Shown piece by piece: positions 6,722-13,272 of a stretch of DNA of 21,110 bases (position 1 is the stretch's first letter; the number at the start of each line of letters is the position of its first letter). This stretch comes from a virus. The stretch covers positions 1 to 21,110 of IMG/VR virus record IMGVR_UViG_3300036651_001444; one strand, 5' to 3'. Both the position numbers and the translations under genes were made by a program. The notes under the pieces are model-generated. The model was not told the DNA's origin. It searched no databases and was given only the letters and a program-made list of their open reading frames with translations.

Positions 6722-7230
6722 GGCGTTGTGCGTCGGTGCGTCGCTTGCACATGCGCCAGTACACGATTCACGGGACTCTGCCGCATATCGGATGCAGAGA
6801 AGAACTCGCCGCATTCGATGCAGGTCGCGGTATACGACCAGGTAGGCTCGACTGCGTTAAAAGCAGACGGGTGATCACGCTGTACATGGGCGCGTACGGC
6901 ATCCTCAGCGCGGACTCGATCGGCGTCCCAACTTGCGTAACTACAGTGGTCGCATCTCGCCGTAGGATCACGATGGCGGGTCATTGCTGATCCTACGGCG
7001 GCGAGCGTGCGCCGCGACGTGATCGCTACCTTCGGGATGCAGACGACGCCACGCCAGTGCTTCATCGGCATCGTGCGCTCCCGCGCCAGCGCCAGCATCG
7101 TGTCCGTTTCCTCGACGACATAGCCGACGCTCGTGATCGTCGCGTAGTCGAGCGCGTCGCCCTCAGCGACCGGCGTCATGTCTGTGATCATGGAGTCGAT
7201 CCAGACGACTTTGACAACAGGCTGTTCCAT
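6718..7230 (-). CDS. Uncharacterised protein with duplicated zinc-finger-like C-terminus (170 aa)
   Basis: The start overlaps the upstream stop as TGATG. Residues 1-75 form a small domain (VVKVVWIDSM, then DYATITSVGYVVEETDTML, then CIPKVAIT). It resembles stand-alone small phage proteins of about 70 residues; this is from memory and no family is named. Residues 93-120 and 137-165 are two copies of a Cys2-His2-like unit. They are C93-x2-C96...H115-x4-H120 and C137-x2-C140...H160-x4-H165, with AHVQRDH and AHVQATH at the ends. The Cys-to-His gap of 18-19 residues is longer than in classical C2H2 fingers. An internal ATG at 6984, with AGGA upstream, could yield the finger part alone. Nucleic-acid or protein binding is likely; target unknown. 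Confidence 0.55.
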   Translation of the reverse strand: MEQPVVKVVWIDSMITDMTPVAEGDALDYATITSVGYVVEETDTMLALARERTMPMKHWRGVVCIPKVAITSRRTLAAVGSAMTRHRDPTARCDHCSYASWDADRVRAEDAVRAHVQRDHPSAFNAVEPTWSYTATCIECGEFFSASDMRQSPVNRVLAHVQATHRRTTP

Positions 7231-7526
7231 CAGCGCACCACCACAGCGGTAGGCCGGTCGCGCAGCTCGTGAATCTTGCGGCGGATAGCGGTGCGGCTTT
7301 CGCAGATCGTCAGCGACAACCCCGAGGCCATCACCAGTTGCGTGCAGGACTGCTCTTTATAGAGCGTGTCGGCCAGGATCGCGATGTGGCCGATCTCCAC
7401 GTCGCAGGTATCGCCGTCCGGGTTGGTCAGCGTGATAAAGCGTGGTTCGCTCATGCGGTCGGCTCCGTAGAGAGCGCGGGTCTGCCAGTCGTCGCCGTAG
7501 CAGGGTGGCGGCTCGTTCTGCGCCAT
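7230..7526 (-). CDS. Small FlbD-like beta-strand protein (98 aa, or 74 aa from the internal start)
   Basis: The core reads MSEPRFITLTNPDGDTCDVE, then GHIAILADTLY, then QLVMASGLSLTICESRTAIRRKI. This order (Ile-Thr-Leu plus 'DG', an 'I..I' strand, a 'sG....V.Es...I' strand/helix) matches small phage proteins that resemble FlbD/YlzI-type folds. The resemblance is at pattern level only. Two starts are possible: 7526 (weak site) and the ATG of MSEPRF at 7454, which has GGAG 8 nt upstream. The second fits the folded core better. Function unknown. Confidence 0.5.
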   Translation of the reverse strand: MAQNEPPPCYGDDWQTRALYGADRMSEPRFITLTNPDGDTCDVEIGHIAILADTLYKEQSCTQLVMASGLSLTICESRTAIRRKIHELRDRPTAVVVR

Positions 7527-7557
7527 GACCGCGACTCGCTATCGCTCTGGATACGGA

Positions 7558-7597
7558 TAGGGGTCGGTCACTCTCCCTGGATGAGCGCCGACCCCTA
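7558..7597 (-). terminator. Stem-loop in intergenic gap, possible terminator
   Basis: TAGGGGTCGG at 7558-7567 pairs perfectly with CCGACCCCTA at 7588-7597 around a 20-nt loop. It lies in the 92-nt gap after the stop of the Pro-rich protein and before the next gene. No T tract follows on the minus strand, so it may instead be an mRNA-processing or stability hairpin. Confidence 0.35.
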
Positions 7598-7618
7598 CCA
7601 CACTCTTAAAACTCGTGT

Positions 7619-7945
7619 TTAGAGCGGCGATGCGGGCGTGGGGTTGAGGTTGGGGAAGGCGACAACGCTGCTGCCGCTCGTCTCGCTCGGCGCGGGTGGC
7701 ACGATAACCGGCGCGGGCGTCGGCGGTGCCACGGGCGCGGGCGGCACGGTGGTGTTGCCGCTGTTGGAGGGACCGATACCGATCGCATCGGCGATGCTCT
7801 GCGCCAGCGCGTGGATCGCATCGAGCGAGGCGGCATCGTTGGACGGGCCGATCTTGGCGAGCGCCCCTTGCATCACGGCTTGACCGTCTAGGAGTTGCTG
7901 CACGCGGGTTTCGAGGTCGGCTAGTTGCTGTTGGATCGTCGCCAT
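7619..7945 (-). CDS. Uncharacterised protein: coiled coil plus Pro-rich tail (108 aa)
   Basis: Residues 1-30 form a heptad-like helix (MATIQQQLADLETRVQQLLD). A second helix follows (LDAIHALAQSIADAIGIG). From about residue 62 the sequence is Pro/Val/Ala-rich and probably disordered. The start is well supported by AGGAGAGG about 7 nt upstream. A recurrent TTCGCC element lies about 49 nt before the start, and in this copy a TATACT box sits 16 nt after TTCGCC, making a plausible promoter. Architecture suggests a small oligomeric phage protein; no specific role can be assigned. Confidence 0.55.
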   Translation of the reverse strand: MATIQQQLADLETRVQQLLDGQAVMQGALAKIGPSNDAASLDAIHALAQSIADAIGIGPSNSGNTTVPPAPVAPPTPAPVIVPPAPSETSGSSVVAFPNLNPTPASPL

Positions 7946-7982
7946 CGTTTGCCTCTCCTGTTCGCTGCATCGAGTATAGGCG

Positions 7983-8000
7983 CTCTATCTGTCAGGCGAA
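7983..8000 (-). promoter_or_regulatory. Recurrent TTCGCC element, copy C
   Basis: It reads TTCGCCTGACAGATAGAG on the minus strand and overlaps the last codons of the zinc-ribbon gene at 7985-8170. TATACT follows 16 nt after TTCGCC, a reasonable -10 box. This is the copy that looks most like a sigma-70-type promoter. Confidence 0.45.
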
Positions 8001-8170
8001 ATAGGGGGCACATCGGGCGGATGCCAGTCGCGCCGCTTGCCGCAGACGGCGCAGACGAGCCGCGTCGGCCGGTCGAACACGCATGCGCCGACGTGCAGCT
8101 TCTCCCCGAACATCACGGCGAGCGGCGTCTTGCAGGCGGTGCAGGCGATCGGGATCGACGCAGCGGTCAT
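7985..8170 (-). CDS. Small zinc-ribbon protein (61 aa)
   Basis: Two Cys pairs, C10-x2-C13 and C40-x2-C43 (CTAC and CAVC), are spaced as in a zinc ribbon. The second is followed by a basic GKRRDWH stretch and a Pro-rich end. The start abuts the previous stop (TAG then ATG), so translation is probably coupled. Many phages carry such ribbons next to terminase. Roles range from translational regulation (for example Mu Com) to DNA binding, and none can be chosen here. Its 3' end overlaps a TTCGCC element. Confidence 0.55.
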   Translation of the reverse strand: MTAASIPIACTACKTPLAVMFGEKLHVGACVFDRPTRLVCAVCGKRRDWHPPDVPPISPDR

Positions 8171-8746
8171 CTAGTCGGCGTCCATGATCGAGAGTGTGCC
8201 CGGTTCGGCTGTCGGCGCGCCGATAACGCCAGCGTCTTGCAACGCCTTGCTCTGCATCGGGTTCGGCAGCATCCCGCGTAGCCACTGCGCGACCGATGGC
8301 CCCGCGATCGGATGCGATACTTCGGCTTGATCGAGGACCGCCTCCAAGTCCGCACGAGCATTAACCCGTGCCCTATCCGTAACCACCGCCTGCGCTGTGC
8401 CGAAGCGTCGCTGTAGCTTCTCCTCCTCGACAACATCAATCGGCACGAGCGAGTTGTCGGGCAAGAGGCGGTAGCCCTTAGGCACATGGCGGTACTCGCC
8501 TGGAGCAAGCGGCGCGGTCGCTGCCAGCGCACGACGAGCGACGGCTGAGAGCTTCTGAGGGTCCGTGCCGGTACGCTGCAGCCGTTCGGACAGCCCGCGC
8601 ATCAGCGCCTTGCCGTGCGTCTGGCCGATCACCAAGCCGACGACCATCCCCATCTCGAACGTGTCGCTGTTGCTCTGCCGCGCCAGCTCCGTGTGCAGAT
8701 AGCTGACGGCCAGTTTCCAGCGGGTGAGATCCTTCGAGTCCTGCAT
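8171..8746 (-). CDS. Uncharacterised mainly helical protein (191 aa)
   Basis: The start at 8744-8746 (MQDSKDLTRWKL) is preferred because AGGAGAGGGG lies just upstream. An earlier ATG at 8788 would add 14 residues and overlap the neighbouring gene. The N-terminal part is helical (WKLAVSYLHTELARQ, then FEMGMVVGLVIGQTHGKALM). The middle holds RHVPKGYRLLPDNSLVPIDV, followed by a charged helix (EEEKLQRRFG). The end is Gly/Pro-rich. No family recognised. It lies between two zinc-ribbon genes in the run downstream of TerL. Confidence 0.55.
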   Translation of the reverse strand: MQDSKDLTRWKLAVSYLHTELARQSNSDTFEMGMVVGLVIGQTHGKALMRGLSERLQRTGTDPQKLSAVARRALAATAPLAPGEYRHVPKGYRLLPDNSLVPIDVVEEEKLQRRFGTAQAVVTDRARVNARADLEAVLDQAEVSHPIAGPSVAQWLRGMLPNPMQSKALQDAGVIGAPTAEPGTLSIMDAD

Positions 8747-8759
8747 GTTTGCCCCTCTC

Positions 8760-8978
8760 CTATGCTGTGGCGCTTGTGCGCGCGTCACCGGCGCTCAAAC
8801 TGTCCGGCTCGCGATCCCAGTAGACGATCTCGCGGCACCACGAGCAGACCGACTCGGCCTCATCGTCCGGGTGGAAGTGTCGTCCGACGCCGCAGCAGTC
8901 GTCGCTAATCAGGCCCGTCGCGATCGTCGAGCGGTCGCATAGGCGGCAGGGAACGACCAGCGATCCGCGCTGCTGCAT
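8760..8978 (-). CDS. Small zinc-ribbon protein (72 aa)
   Basis: The ATG at 8976-8978 overlaps the preceding stop as TAATG, which fixes the start better than the in-frame ATG further upstream at 9023. Cys pairs C11-x2-C14 (CRLC) and C45-x2-C48 (CSWC) bracket an insert with C28-C29 and a His-rich GRHFH segment, so a zinc-ribbon or rubredoxin-like metal site is likely. The tail is Ser/Ala-rich. Function unknown. Confidence 0.5.
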   Translation of the reverse strand: MQQRGSLVVPCRLCDRSTIATGLISDDCCGVGRHFHPDDEAESVCSWCREIVYWDREPDSLSAGDARTSATA

Positions 8979-9328
8979 TAGCGGTAACTCTGTAGCCCGG
9001 TGAAGTTGTCGGACTGCTCCCATTCGAGGGTCGTTGCTTCGTCATCGCCGGGCAGAAACAGATCGCCTATCGGCTTACGCATGAAGGTGGTGAAGCTGTC
9101 AAACCCAGGCGTATCCCATTCGCGACGGATAGCTTCCATCAGCGGATCGGGTGGTGGTCGCTTCTCTGGATACGCTTCGTATAGCGTGTCATGGTAGACG
9201 CGGTTTGCCGTTTCGTAGGCTTCGTAAGCTTCATCTACGAGATCGCGTAGAGCATCAGCGTGCGCTTCGAGGCGGATCGCCTTCCGCTTGAGTGCCGCTA
9301 TATGCCGGTCCTGCTTCTTCGTTGCCAT
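8978..9328 (-). CDS. Uncharacterised coiled-coil protein after TerL (116 aa)
   Basis: It starts three nucleotides after the TerL stop codon; its ribosome-binding site (GGAGG, about 7 nt spacing) lies in the last TerL codons. Residues 1-55 are a long basic-to-acidic helix (KRKAIRLEAHADALRDLVDE, then AYEAYETANRVYHD) with coiled-coil character. The C-terminal half is acidic and aromatic (TFMRKPIGDLFLPGDDE). No family recognised; tight coupling to TerL suggests a packaging- or head-related accessory role. Confidence 0.55.
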   Translation of the reverse strand: MATKKQDRHIAALKRKAIRLEAHADALRDLVDEAYEAYETANRVYHDTLYEAYPEKRPPPDPLMEAIRREWDTPGFDSFTTFMRKPIGDLFLPGDDEATTLEWEQSDNFTGLQSYR

Positions 9329-9331
9329 CGC

Positions 9332-10636
9332 CTAGCCTCCCATGTATGGCTGATAGGCCGCGTGCCGGCGCTCGCCGCCCGTCGCTGGCTTGCCGTGGCC
9401 CATCTTCTTGAGCAGTTCCGCCAAGAGCCACCACGCGCCGCTCGTGGCGTCTACCTGGTCGTCGTGCAACTTCGGCGTCGGGAACGGCTCAAGCTCGTTC
9501 CAGTACTCGTTGTTCCAGGGGGCAGCGACGCAATCGACGTTCTTCGCCGCCATCGCCGAGGAGACGACCAGGCTGCGCGTCACCTTATCGCCGGTCGGAT
9601 GGTTGCCCCACACGCTGATACCGAGCGGTTGGAGTTTCTGCTGCCAGGTGTAGATGTCGGACTTGCCGGCCGAGCCACCTTCCTGCTCGATGCCGACGAC
9701 GACGCCGCGGCCGTCGGCGATCGTGGTGTCGAGAATGCGCCGTTCGACGATCGCCGGGTTGCCGCGGAAGCGTTGTACATCCTCGATCACCCAGCGCCGG
9801 CCGGTGAACGCGACGCGCACGCCCGCCGTCCAGTCGGGATCGGAACCCGGCCCTTCGTCGGTCGCGGCCTTGTCCCAGTAGCGCACCCGCAGCGCCCGCT
9901 CCGGACCCTGCCCGACCCGCTCGCACCAGTTCCGGTCGAACAGGTTGCCTTTGAGCACCGTGTCCCAGTCGCCGTAGCGCAGTTGGCGTCTCGTTACCGG
10001 ATCGAGTTCGTCGAGCGATTCTTCGTAGCTGGCGGCGTCGAGCGAGGGGTTATCCTCAAGCCGCGCCGGCACGAACGCGCGCCCTTTCGACGGTCCTTCG
10101 ACGAGGAAGCGATCCTTCACCCACTCATGGCCGAAGCCACCGGGGTTGGAGCCGGCGCGCATCCGCAGCCGTACGTTGGCCGAGGCGAGACGGCGCAGGC
10201 GCGATCCCATGTACGTGTACTGGCCGCGCGAGAAGTGGGTCAGCTCGTCGAAGCCGATGAACTGAAACTCGCTGCTCTGGTAGCGATACTTATCCGCCTC
10301 GTTGTTGAGGTAGGAGAAGCTGAGCGTCGCGCCGGTGCGGGGGAACGTCCAGCGATGATCGTTGCCGTTCCAGTGCGCCTGTGTGCCGGAGAGCCATTCT
10401 TTCGAGCGGGTTTCGAGCGAGCCAGGTAGCTTGAGGTCGGTGAACGTCTTACGGAACAGGATCGCGTTGTAGCCGGGGACGAGATGCACGAACTGCAGCG
10501 CGCACATCAAGAGCCAGTCGGACTTGCCGCCACCAGCAGCGCCGCCGTACAACGCCTCACGGTTGGGCAGCGCCAGGGCTGCCCACTGCGGCGGGTGCGG
10601 TAGGTGCGGGATGTAGGGGTTCTCAAGCACCGTCAC
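9332..10636 (-). CDS. terL: Terminase large subunit, ATPase and nuclease (434 aa)
   Basis: TerL is the packaging motor: an N-terminal ATPase translocates DNA through the portal and a C-terminal RNase-H-like nuclease cuts concatemers. Numbering here is from the GTG at 10636. Walker A is GGAAGGGKSD (31-40) and Walker B is FIGFDE (126-131). Candidate metal-binding nuclease residues are D255 (RYWDKAATD), E317 (VVGIEQEGG) and the HDDQVDA motif (391-397). The GTG start has GGAGAG upstream and overlaps TerS by only 14 nt. An ATG at 10708 would add 24 residues and a long overlap. The segment from LENPYIPHLPHPPQ through ALYGGAAGGGKSD is typical of siphophage terminases. Confidence 0.95.
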   Translation of the reverse strand: MTVLENPYIPHLPHPPQWAALALPNREALYGGAAGGGKSDWLLMCALQFVHLVPGYNAILFRKTFTDLKLPGSLETRSKEWLSGTQAHWNGNDHRWTFPRTGATLSFSYLNNEADKYRYQSSEFQFIGFDELTHFSRGQYTYMGSRLRRLASANVRLRMRAGSNPGGFGHEWVKDRFLVEGPSKGRAFVPARLEDNPSLDAASYEESLDELDPVTRRQLRYGDWDTVLKGNLFDRNWCERVGQGPERALRVRYWDKAATDEGPGSDPDWTAGVRVAFTGRRWVIEDVQRFRGNPAIVERRILDTTIADGRGVVVGIEQEGGSAGKSDIYTWQQKLQPLGISVWGNHPTGDKVTRSLVVSSAMAAKNVDCVAAPWNNEYWNELEPFPTPKLHDDQVDATSGAWWLLAELLKKMGHGKPATGGERRHAAYQPYMGG

Positions 10637-11114
10637 CCGGAGGAAGCTCTCCACTGCCTCCCGTGATCTGTCGGGCGTGAGCCTCGATAGCGTTCCAGTC
10701 GAAATCATAGTTATGCACCACGTTCACATCGACGTTCGTCTGCGTCTGGATCGGCGGGCCGTCCTCCGTGCCGGAATGGTCGATCCGCTGCCGCTGGCCG
10801 TAGTCGCGGTTGAAGCGCCGTTCGAGAATCCAGGAGGAGGCGAAGACGACGTTCTTCGGGTCTTTCGACGCCTCTTCGAGCCGCATCAGATGGCGCATGG
10901 CGCAGCGCGCTTCGGCCTCCTCGATCGCGATGGCGAACTCGGGGTGCCGGTCGCGCCAGTTGATAAAGGTCTGCTCATGGATACCGCCGTAGGCCGCGGC
11001 CAGTCGGTGCGTCGCGCCCAGCGCCAGCGCGTCGCAGATACGCTTCGCCCGCTCTGGTTCGTACTTCGTCGCGCCGGGTCGTTTCTTGCCGCGCTTTGCC
11101 GGGAGAGCAGCCAT
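10623..11114 (-). CDS. terS: Terminase small subunit-like DNA-binding protein (163 aa)
   Basis: TerS binds the packaging site and hands DNA to TerL. The protein has a basic N-terminus (KRGKKRPGATKYEPERAKR). A helix-turn-helix-like region follows (ICDALALGATHRLAAAYGG, then EQTFINWRDRHPEF), then a helical oligomerisation segment (AIAIEEAEARCAMRHLMRLEE) and an acidic C-terminus. This order and the overlap with TerL support the call. The ATG at 11112-11114 is chosen because AAAGG lies about 9 nt upstream. The frame extends to 11189, but that extension crosses the divergent promoter region. Confidence 0.85.
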   Translation of the reverse strand: MAALPAKRGKKRPGATKYEPERAKRICDALALGATHRLAAAYGGIHEQTFINWRDRHPEFAIAIEEAEARCAMRHLMRLEEASKDPKNVVFASSWILERRFNRDYGQRQRIDHSGTEDGPPIQTQTNVDVNVVHNYDFDWNAIEAHARQITGGSGELPPGDGA

Positions 11115-11148
11115 CGTGCGTTGCCTTTCGATCCTTTCGAGCAGCCTC

Positions 11149-11178
11149 TTTACAGTCTCATAGCCTATGAGATATAGT
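11149..11178 (+). promoter_or_regulatory. Promoter with perfect 15-bp palindrome in its spacer
   Basis: TTTACA at 11149-11154 and TATAGT at 11173-11178 are separated by 18 nt and point at the plus-strand gene at 11209. The spacer and its edges contain CTCATAG-c-CTATGAG (11157-11171), a perfect inverted repeat with 7-bp arms. An operator inside the RNA-polymerase footprint is the classic arrangement for repression. On the minus strand a weaker TTGATA with TAGGCT at 16 nt could serve TerS, so the site may control both directions. Confidence 0.6.
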
Positions 11179-11180
11179 AG

Positions 11181-11198
11181 GCATATCAACGGGGCGAA
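11181..11198 (-). promoter_or_regulatory. Recurrent TTCGCC element, copy F, before TerS
   Basis: It reads TTCGCCCCGTTGATATGC on the minus strand, about 78 nt before the TerS start. It differs from copy A mainly by one extra C. It overlaps the ribosome-binding site of the plus-strand gene, so a protein bound here could affect both genes. Confidence 0.35.
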
Positions 11199-11208
11199 GG
11201 AGACGACG

Positions 11209-11403
11209 ATGGACGAGCCGAATCTGCTGGTGTTGAAAGATCGGGTGCGACTGGCGCGGTCGGCCTATCAGCACGGCCAAGCGCCGCAGAGCACGCTCGA
11301 CACGGCAGCGGATGCGTACATTGCCGCGCTTAAGGCGTACAAGCGGCGTACGGGGCGGAAGCTTAGTATCCCCTCGCGCGCCTACATCATTCGCGCCGTC
11401 TAG
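11209..11403 (+). CDS. Small uncharacterised protein, only plus-strand gene (64 aa)
   Basis: The ATG has AAGGAG about 7 nt upstream and a promoter 31-60 nt upstream. An in-frame ATG at 11167 lies inside that promoter and is rejected. The peptide is helical and basic toward its end (LVLKDRVRLARSAYQHGQ, then LDTAADAYIAALKAYKRRTG, then SIPSRAYI). No motif is recognised and there is no clear helix-turn-helix. It diverges from TerS and converges on the methyltransferase gene, whose stop is 2 nt away. Its position and operator-like promoter make a regulatory role possible, but that is inference. Confidence 0.6.
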   Translation: MDEPNLLVLKDRVRLARSAYQHGQAPQSTLDTAADAYIAALKAYKRRTGRKLSIPSRAYIIRAV

Positions 11404-11405
11404 CC

Positions 11406-13088
11406 TCATACCGGCATCTCCTCAGCATCCGCGCCACCGAAGCCATCGGGTACGGTCACCTCGACCGGCCCACACGCTTCGGTGGCGCGCTTCGGATCGC
11501 CCTTAATGAAGGTGTAGACCTGCTGATGCGTCTTGCCGAGTTTGCGCCCGCTGCTGAACTGCCGGCCGACGCGGATGCTCAAACTGCCCACGGCAGTGAC
11601 CAGGATCGCCTCGTTGTAGAGCGCAAGCCCCGCGTCGGCGAAGGCGGCGATCGTCGCGGCCGGCAGATTGCGGTAGATGCCCTTGCGGTCGCGCACATCG
11701 CCGATCACGACACAGGCGAAGCGGTCGTCCGCGAGCCGATCGCAGGCCGCGGCGATGATCGCGCGGTAGGCAGCGAGAAAGGCATCGTAGGGCATGCCCG
11801 AGAGGTCGCGGGGATCGTCCGAGTAGACCTCAAGATCGGCGTAGGGCGGGCAGGTAAAGAGCAGATCGAACGGCGGGTAGGCGGCGAGCGTCGGCACGAT
11901 CTCAGCGGCATCGCCGGGCAGCCAGCGCGGACGGTTGTCGGGCGTGATGTCCGCCGCCTGATCTTCGTTGGCGGCAAGCTGGCGGGCGGAAAGGTCGATG
12001 CCGGTGTAGTTGCGCCCGAGCAGCGCCGCGACGATGCCGCGCACCGAGCCGCCCGCGAAGGGATCGAGGACGTGCCCGGTCGGCGGGCAGAACCAGCGGT
12101 ACGCCAGTTCGCACAGGACGGGATCGAAGATGCTCGTGCCTGATGCCATATTTGCGGTGCCCGTCCCCGCCTTTGCCCAATCAGGCAAAGGCGGGGCATT
12201 GTTTACGTTGCTACGCATGTCCGCTGCGTGCCGGGAACTGCCCACCGTATGCTCGCCGCGCATCAGGTCCTGCCCGGACCTTTGGGCAAGACCTGATGCG
12301 TAATGGCTGCGGGCCTGCTCGGCTTCTCCGAGCAGGCCGTTCCCTTTGCCGTCGCCCCGTCGCGTCTTGCCATCCGGACCCAGGCGACTCGCCGCGTCCC
12401 GCGAGCCGCCTGGGGATGCGCCATAGCCACGCTGGTACGCACCGTCCTGAGACGCCGGACGGTGCGTACCATTCGGCACAATGCCGTCGCCGCGCCCTAG
12501 TTCGCTTTGGATGCCGAGCGCCAGCCAGGCGCGTTTGCGCTCCTGCCAGTAGCCCTGACGCGCATCGAGCACCGAGAACGGTGGCACGATGAACCGTTCG
12601 GCCAAAGGCGCTGAGGGCGCGAGCGTGGGTGCAAGATCGGGCGCTTCGACGCTGTAGGGATCGAGATCGACGGCCCGTGCCGCAATCGCATCGATCGCCG
12701 CATCCAAATTGCTATCGAGGGCGCGCAGGTTCTCCCCGATCCGCTCCATCTGCTGCCGGTCGTAGAGCGCCAACAGCGTGATCGCGTCGTAGGAGTCGAG
12801 CACGCCCGCCTCAAGCGCGGGGTCGATGCTGCAATGCAGCACCGGCAACTGCGACTGCCCAGCCTCGCAGGCTGCTTTGATCCGCGCATGGCCGTCGAGC
12901 ACGTAGCCGGTCTGGTCGTTGACCAACACCGCGCCTAAGACGCCGAAGGCGCGCATCGCCGACGCCAGCGCCGACATCTGCGTGCGCGGGTGGATCTTCG
13001 GGTTCTCCGGGTTGAAGGTGAGCGATTCGGGGTCGTCGAACGAGAGATGCGTGATCGCGACCGCGTACGGCTCTGTCTTTGGCGTCAT
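11406..13088 (-). CDS. ParB-like domain fused to a DNA amino-methyltransferase (560 aa)
   Basis: Residues about 15-90 resemble the ParB/sulfiredoxin-like nuclease fold, with the motif GYVLDGHARIKAA (61-73). Residues 164-200 carry ERFIVPPFSVLDARQGYW and an RKRAWLALGI segment, seen in phage proteins of this kind (from memory). A polar Gly/Arg/Ser-rich linker spans about 200-312. The methyltransferase domain has motif I LDPFAGGS (341-348) and the catalytic CPPY (413-416). This predicts an N6-adenine or N4-cytosine enzyme. The later segments YNEAILVTAVGSL and RKLGKTHQQVYTFIKGD complete the fold. It probably modifies phage DNA against host restriction; its target is unknown. The linker DNA contains five strong inverted repeats. 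No clear ribosome-binding site precedes the ATG. Confidence 0.85.
   Translation of the reverse strand: MTPKTEPYAVAITHLSFDDPESLTFNPENPKIHPRTQMSALASAMRAFGVLGAVLVNDQTGYVLDGHARIKAACEAGQSQLPVLHCSIDPALEAGVLDSYDAITLLALYDRQQMERIGENLRALDSNLDAAIDAIAARAVDLDPYSVEAPDLAPTLAPSAPLAERFIVPPFSVLDARQGYWQERKRAWLALGIQSELGRGDGIVPNGTHRPASQDGAYQRGYGASPGGSRDAASRLGPDGKTRRGDGKGNGLLGEAEQARSHYASGLAQRSGQDLMRGEHTVGSSRHAADMRSNVNNAPPLPDWAKAGTGTANMASGTSIFDPVLCELAYRWFCPPTGHVLDPFAGGSVRGIVAALLGRNYTGIDLSARQLAANEDQAADITPDNRPRWLPGDAAEIVPTLAAYPPFDLLFTCPPYADLEVYSDDPRDLSGMPYDAFLAAYRAIIAAACDRLADDRFACVVIGDVRDRKGIYRNLPAATIAAFADAGLALYNEAILVTAVGSLSIRVGRQFSSGRKLGKTHQQVYTFIKGDPKRATEACGPVEVTVPDGFGGADAEEMPV
12165..12471. repeat. Cluster of five sequence-distinct inverted repeats inside the methyltransferase linker
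   Basis: The stems are: 12165-12177 with 12184-12196 (13 bp perfect, 6-nt loop); 12259-12269 with 12290-12300 (11 bp perfect, continuing after one mismatch for 5 bp, 8-nt loop); 12312-12322 with 12328-12338 (11 bp perfect, 5-nt loop); 12379-12386 with 12407-12414 (8 bp, one mismatch, 5 bp, 8-nt loop); 12433-12447 with 12457-12471 (15 bp perfect, 9-nt loop). Arm sequences differ, so this is not a simple dispersed repeat. A 5-bp CGGCA-caa-TGCCG stem follows at 12474-12486. The reading frame stays open throughout. Confidence 0.9.
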
Positions 13089-13100
13089 AGGTAGAGTCTA

Positions 13101-13118
13101 TCCTATCAATCAGGCGAA
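13101..13118 (-). promoter_or_regulatory. Recurrent TTCGCC element, copy D
   Basis: It reads TTCGCCTGATTGATAGGA on the minus strand. It contains the stop codon of the upstream zinc-ribbon gene and ends only about 12 nt before the methyltransferase start, closer than the other copies. ATAGG and CCTAT flank the following bases and could pair. Confidence 0.4.
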
Positions 13119-13262
13119 ACGGCGCACGGGCAGACCGAACGGCGGGGTGAGCAAGATCGCCTGCTCATGGCCGCAGTTCATGCAGACGAGCCATTCGCCC
13201 CAGCGGTCGCTCTCCGGGTGCATATCGCCGTGGCAGCGCGGGCAGGCTTTCAGGTAGAGCAC
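13110..13262 (-). CDS. Zinc-ribbon micro-protein (50 aa, GTG start)
   Basis: The GTG at 13260-13262 has AGGAG 7 nt upstream, formed by the stop region of the preceding gene. The protein has C7-P-R-C10 and C27-M-N-C30 pairs around DMHPESDRWGEWLV. This fits the widespread small zinc ribbons of the type 'CPRC.gdl..e.D.yGey..C..CG'. The C-terminus is hydrophobic then basic (LLTPPFGLPVRRFA). Such proteins are often found in phages and actinobacteria without a known role. The TGA stop lies inside a TTCGCC element. Confidence 0.65.
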   Translation of the reverse strand: MLYLKACPRCHGDMHPESDRWGEWLVCMNCGHEQAILLTPPFGLPVRRFA

Positions 13263-13272
13263 GGGGCTTCTC

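Noticed and set aside
12165-12471. CRISPR array or integron-type attC array
   Set aside because: The units are inverted repeats with different arm sequences, not direct repeats with spacers, and no cas or integrase gene is present.
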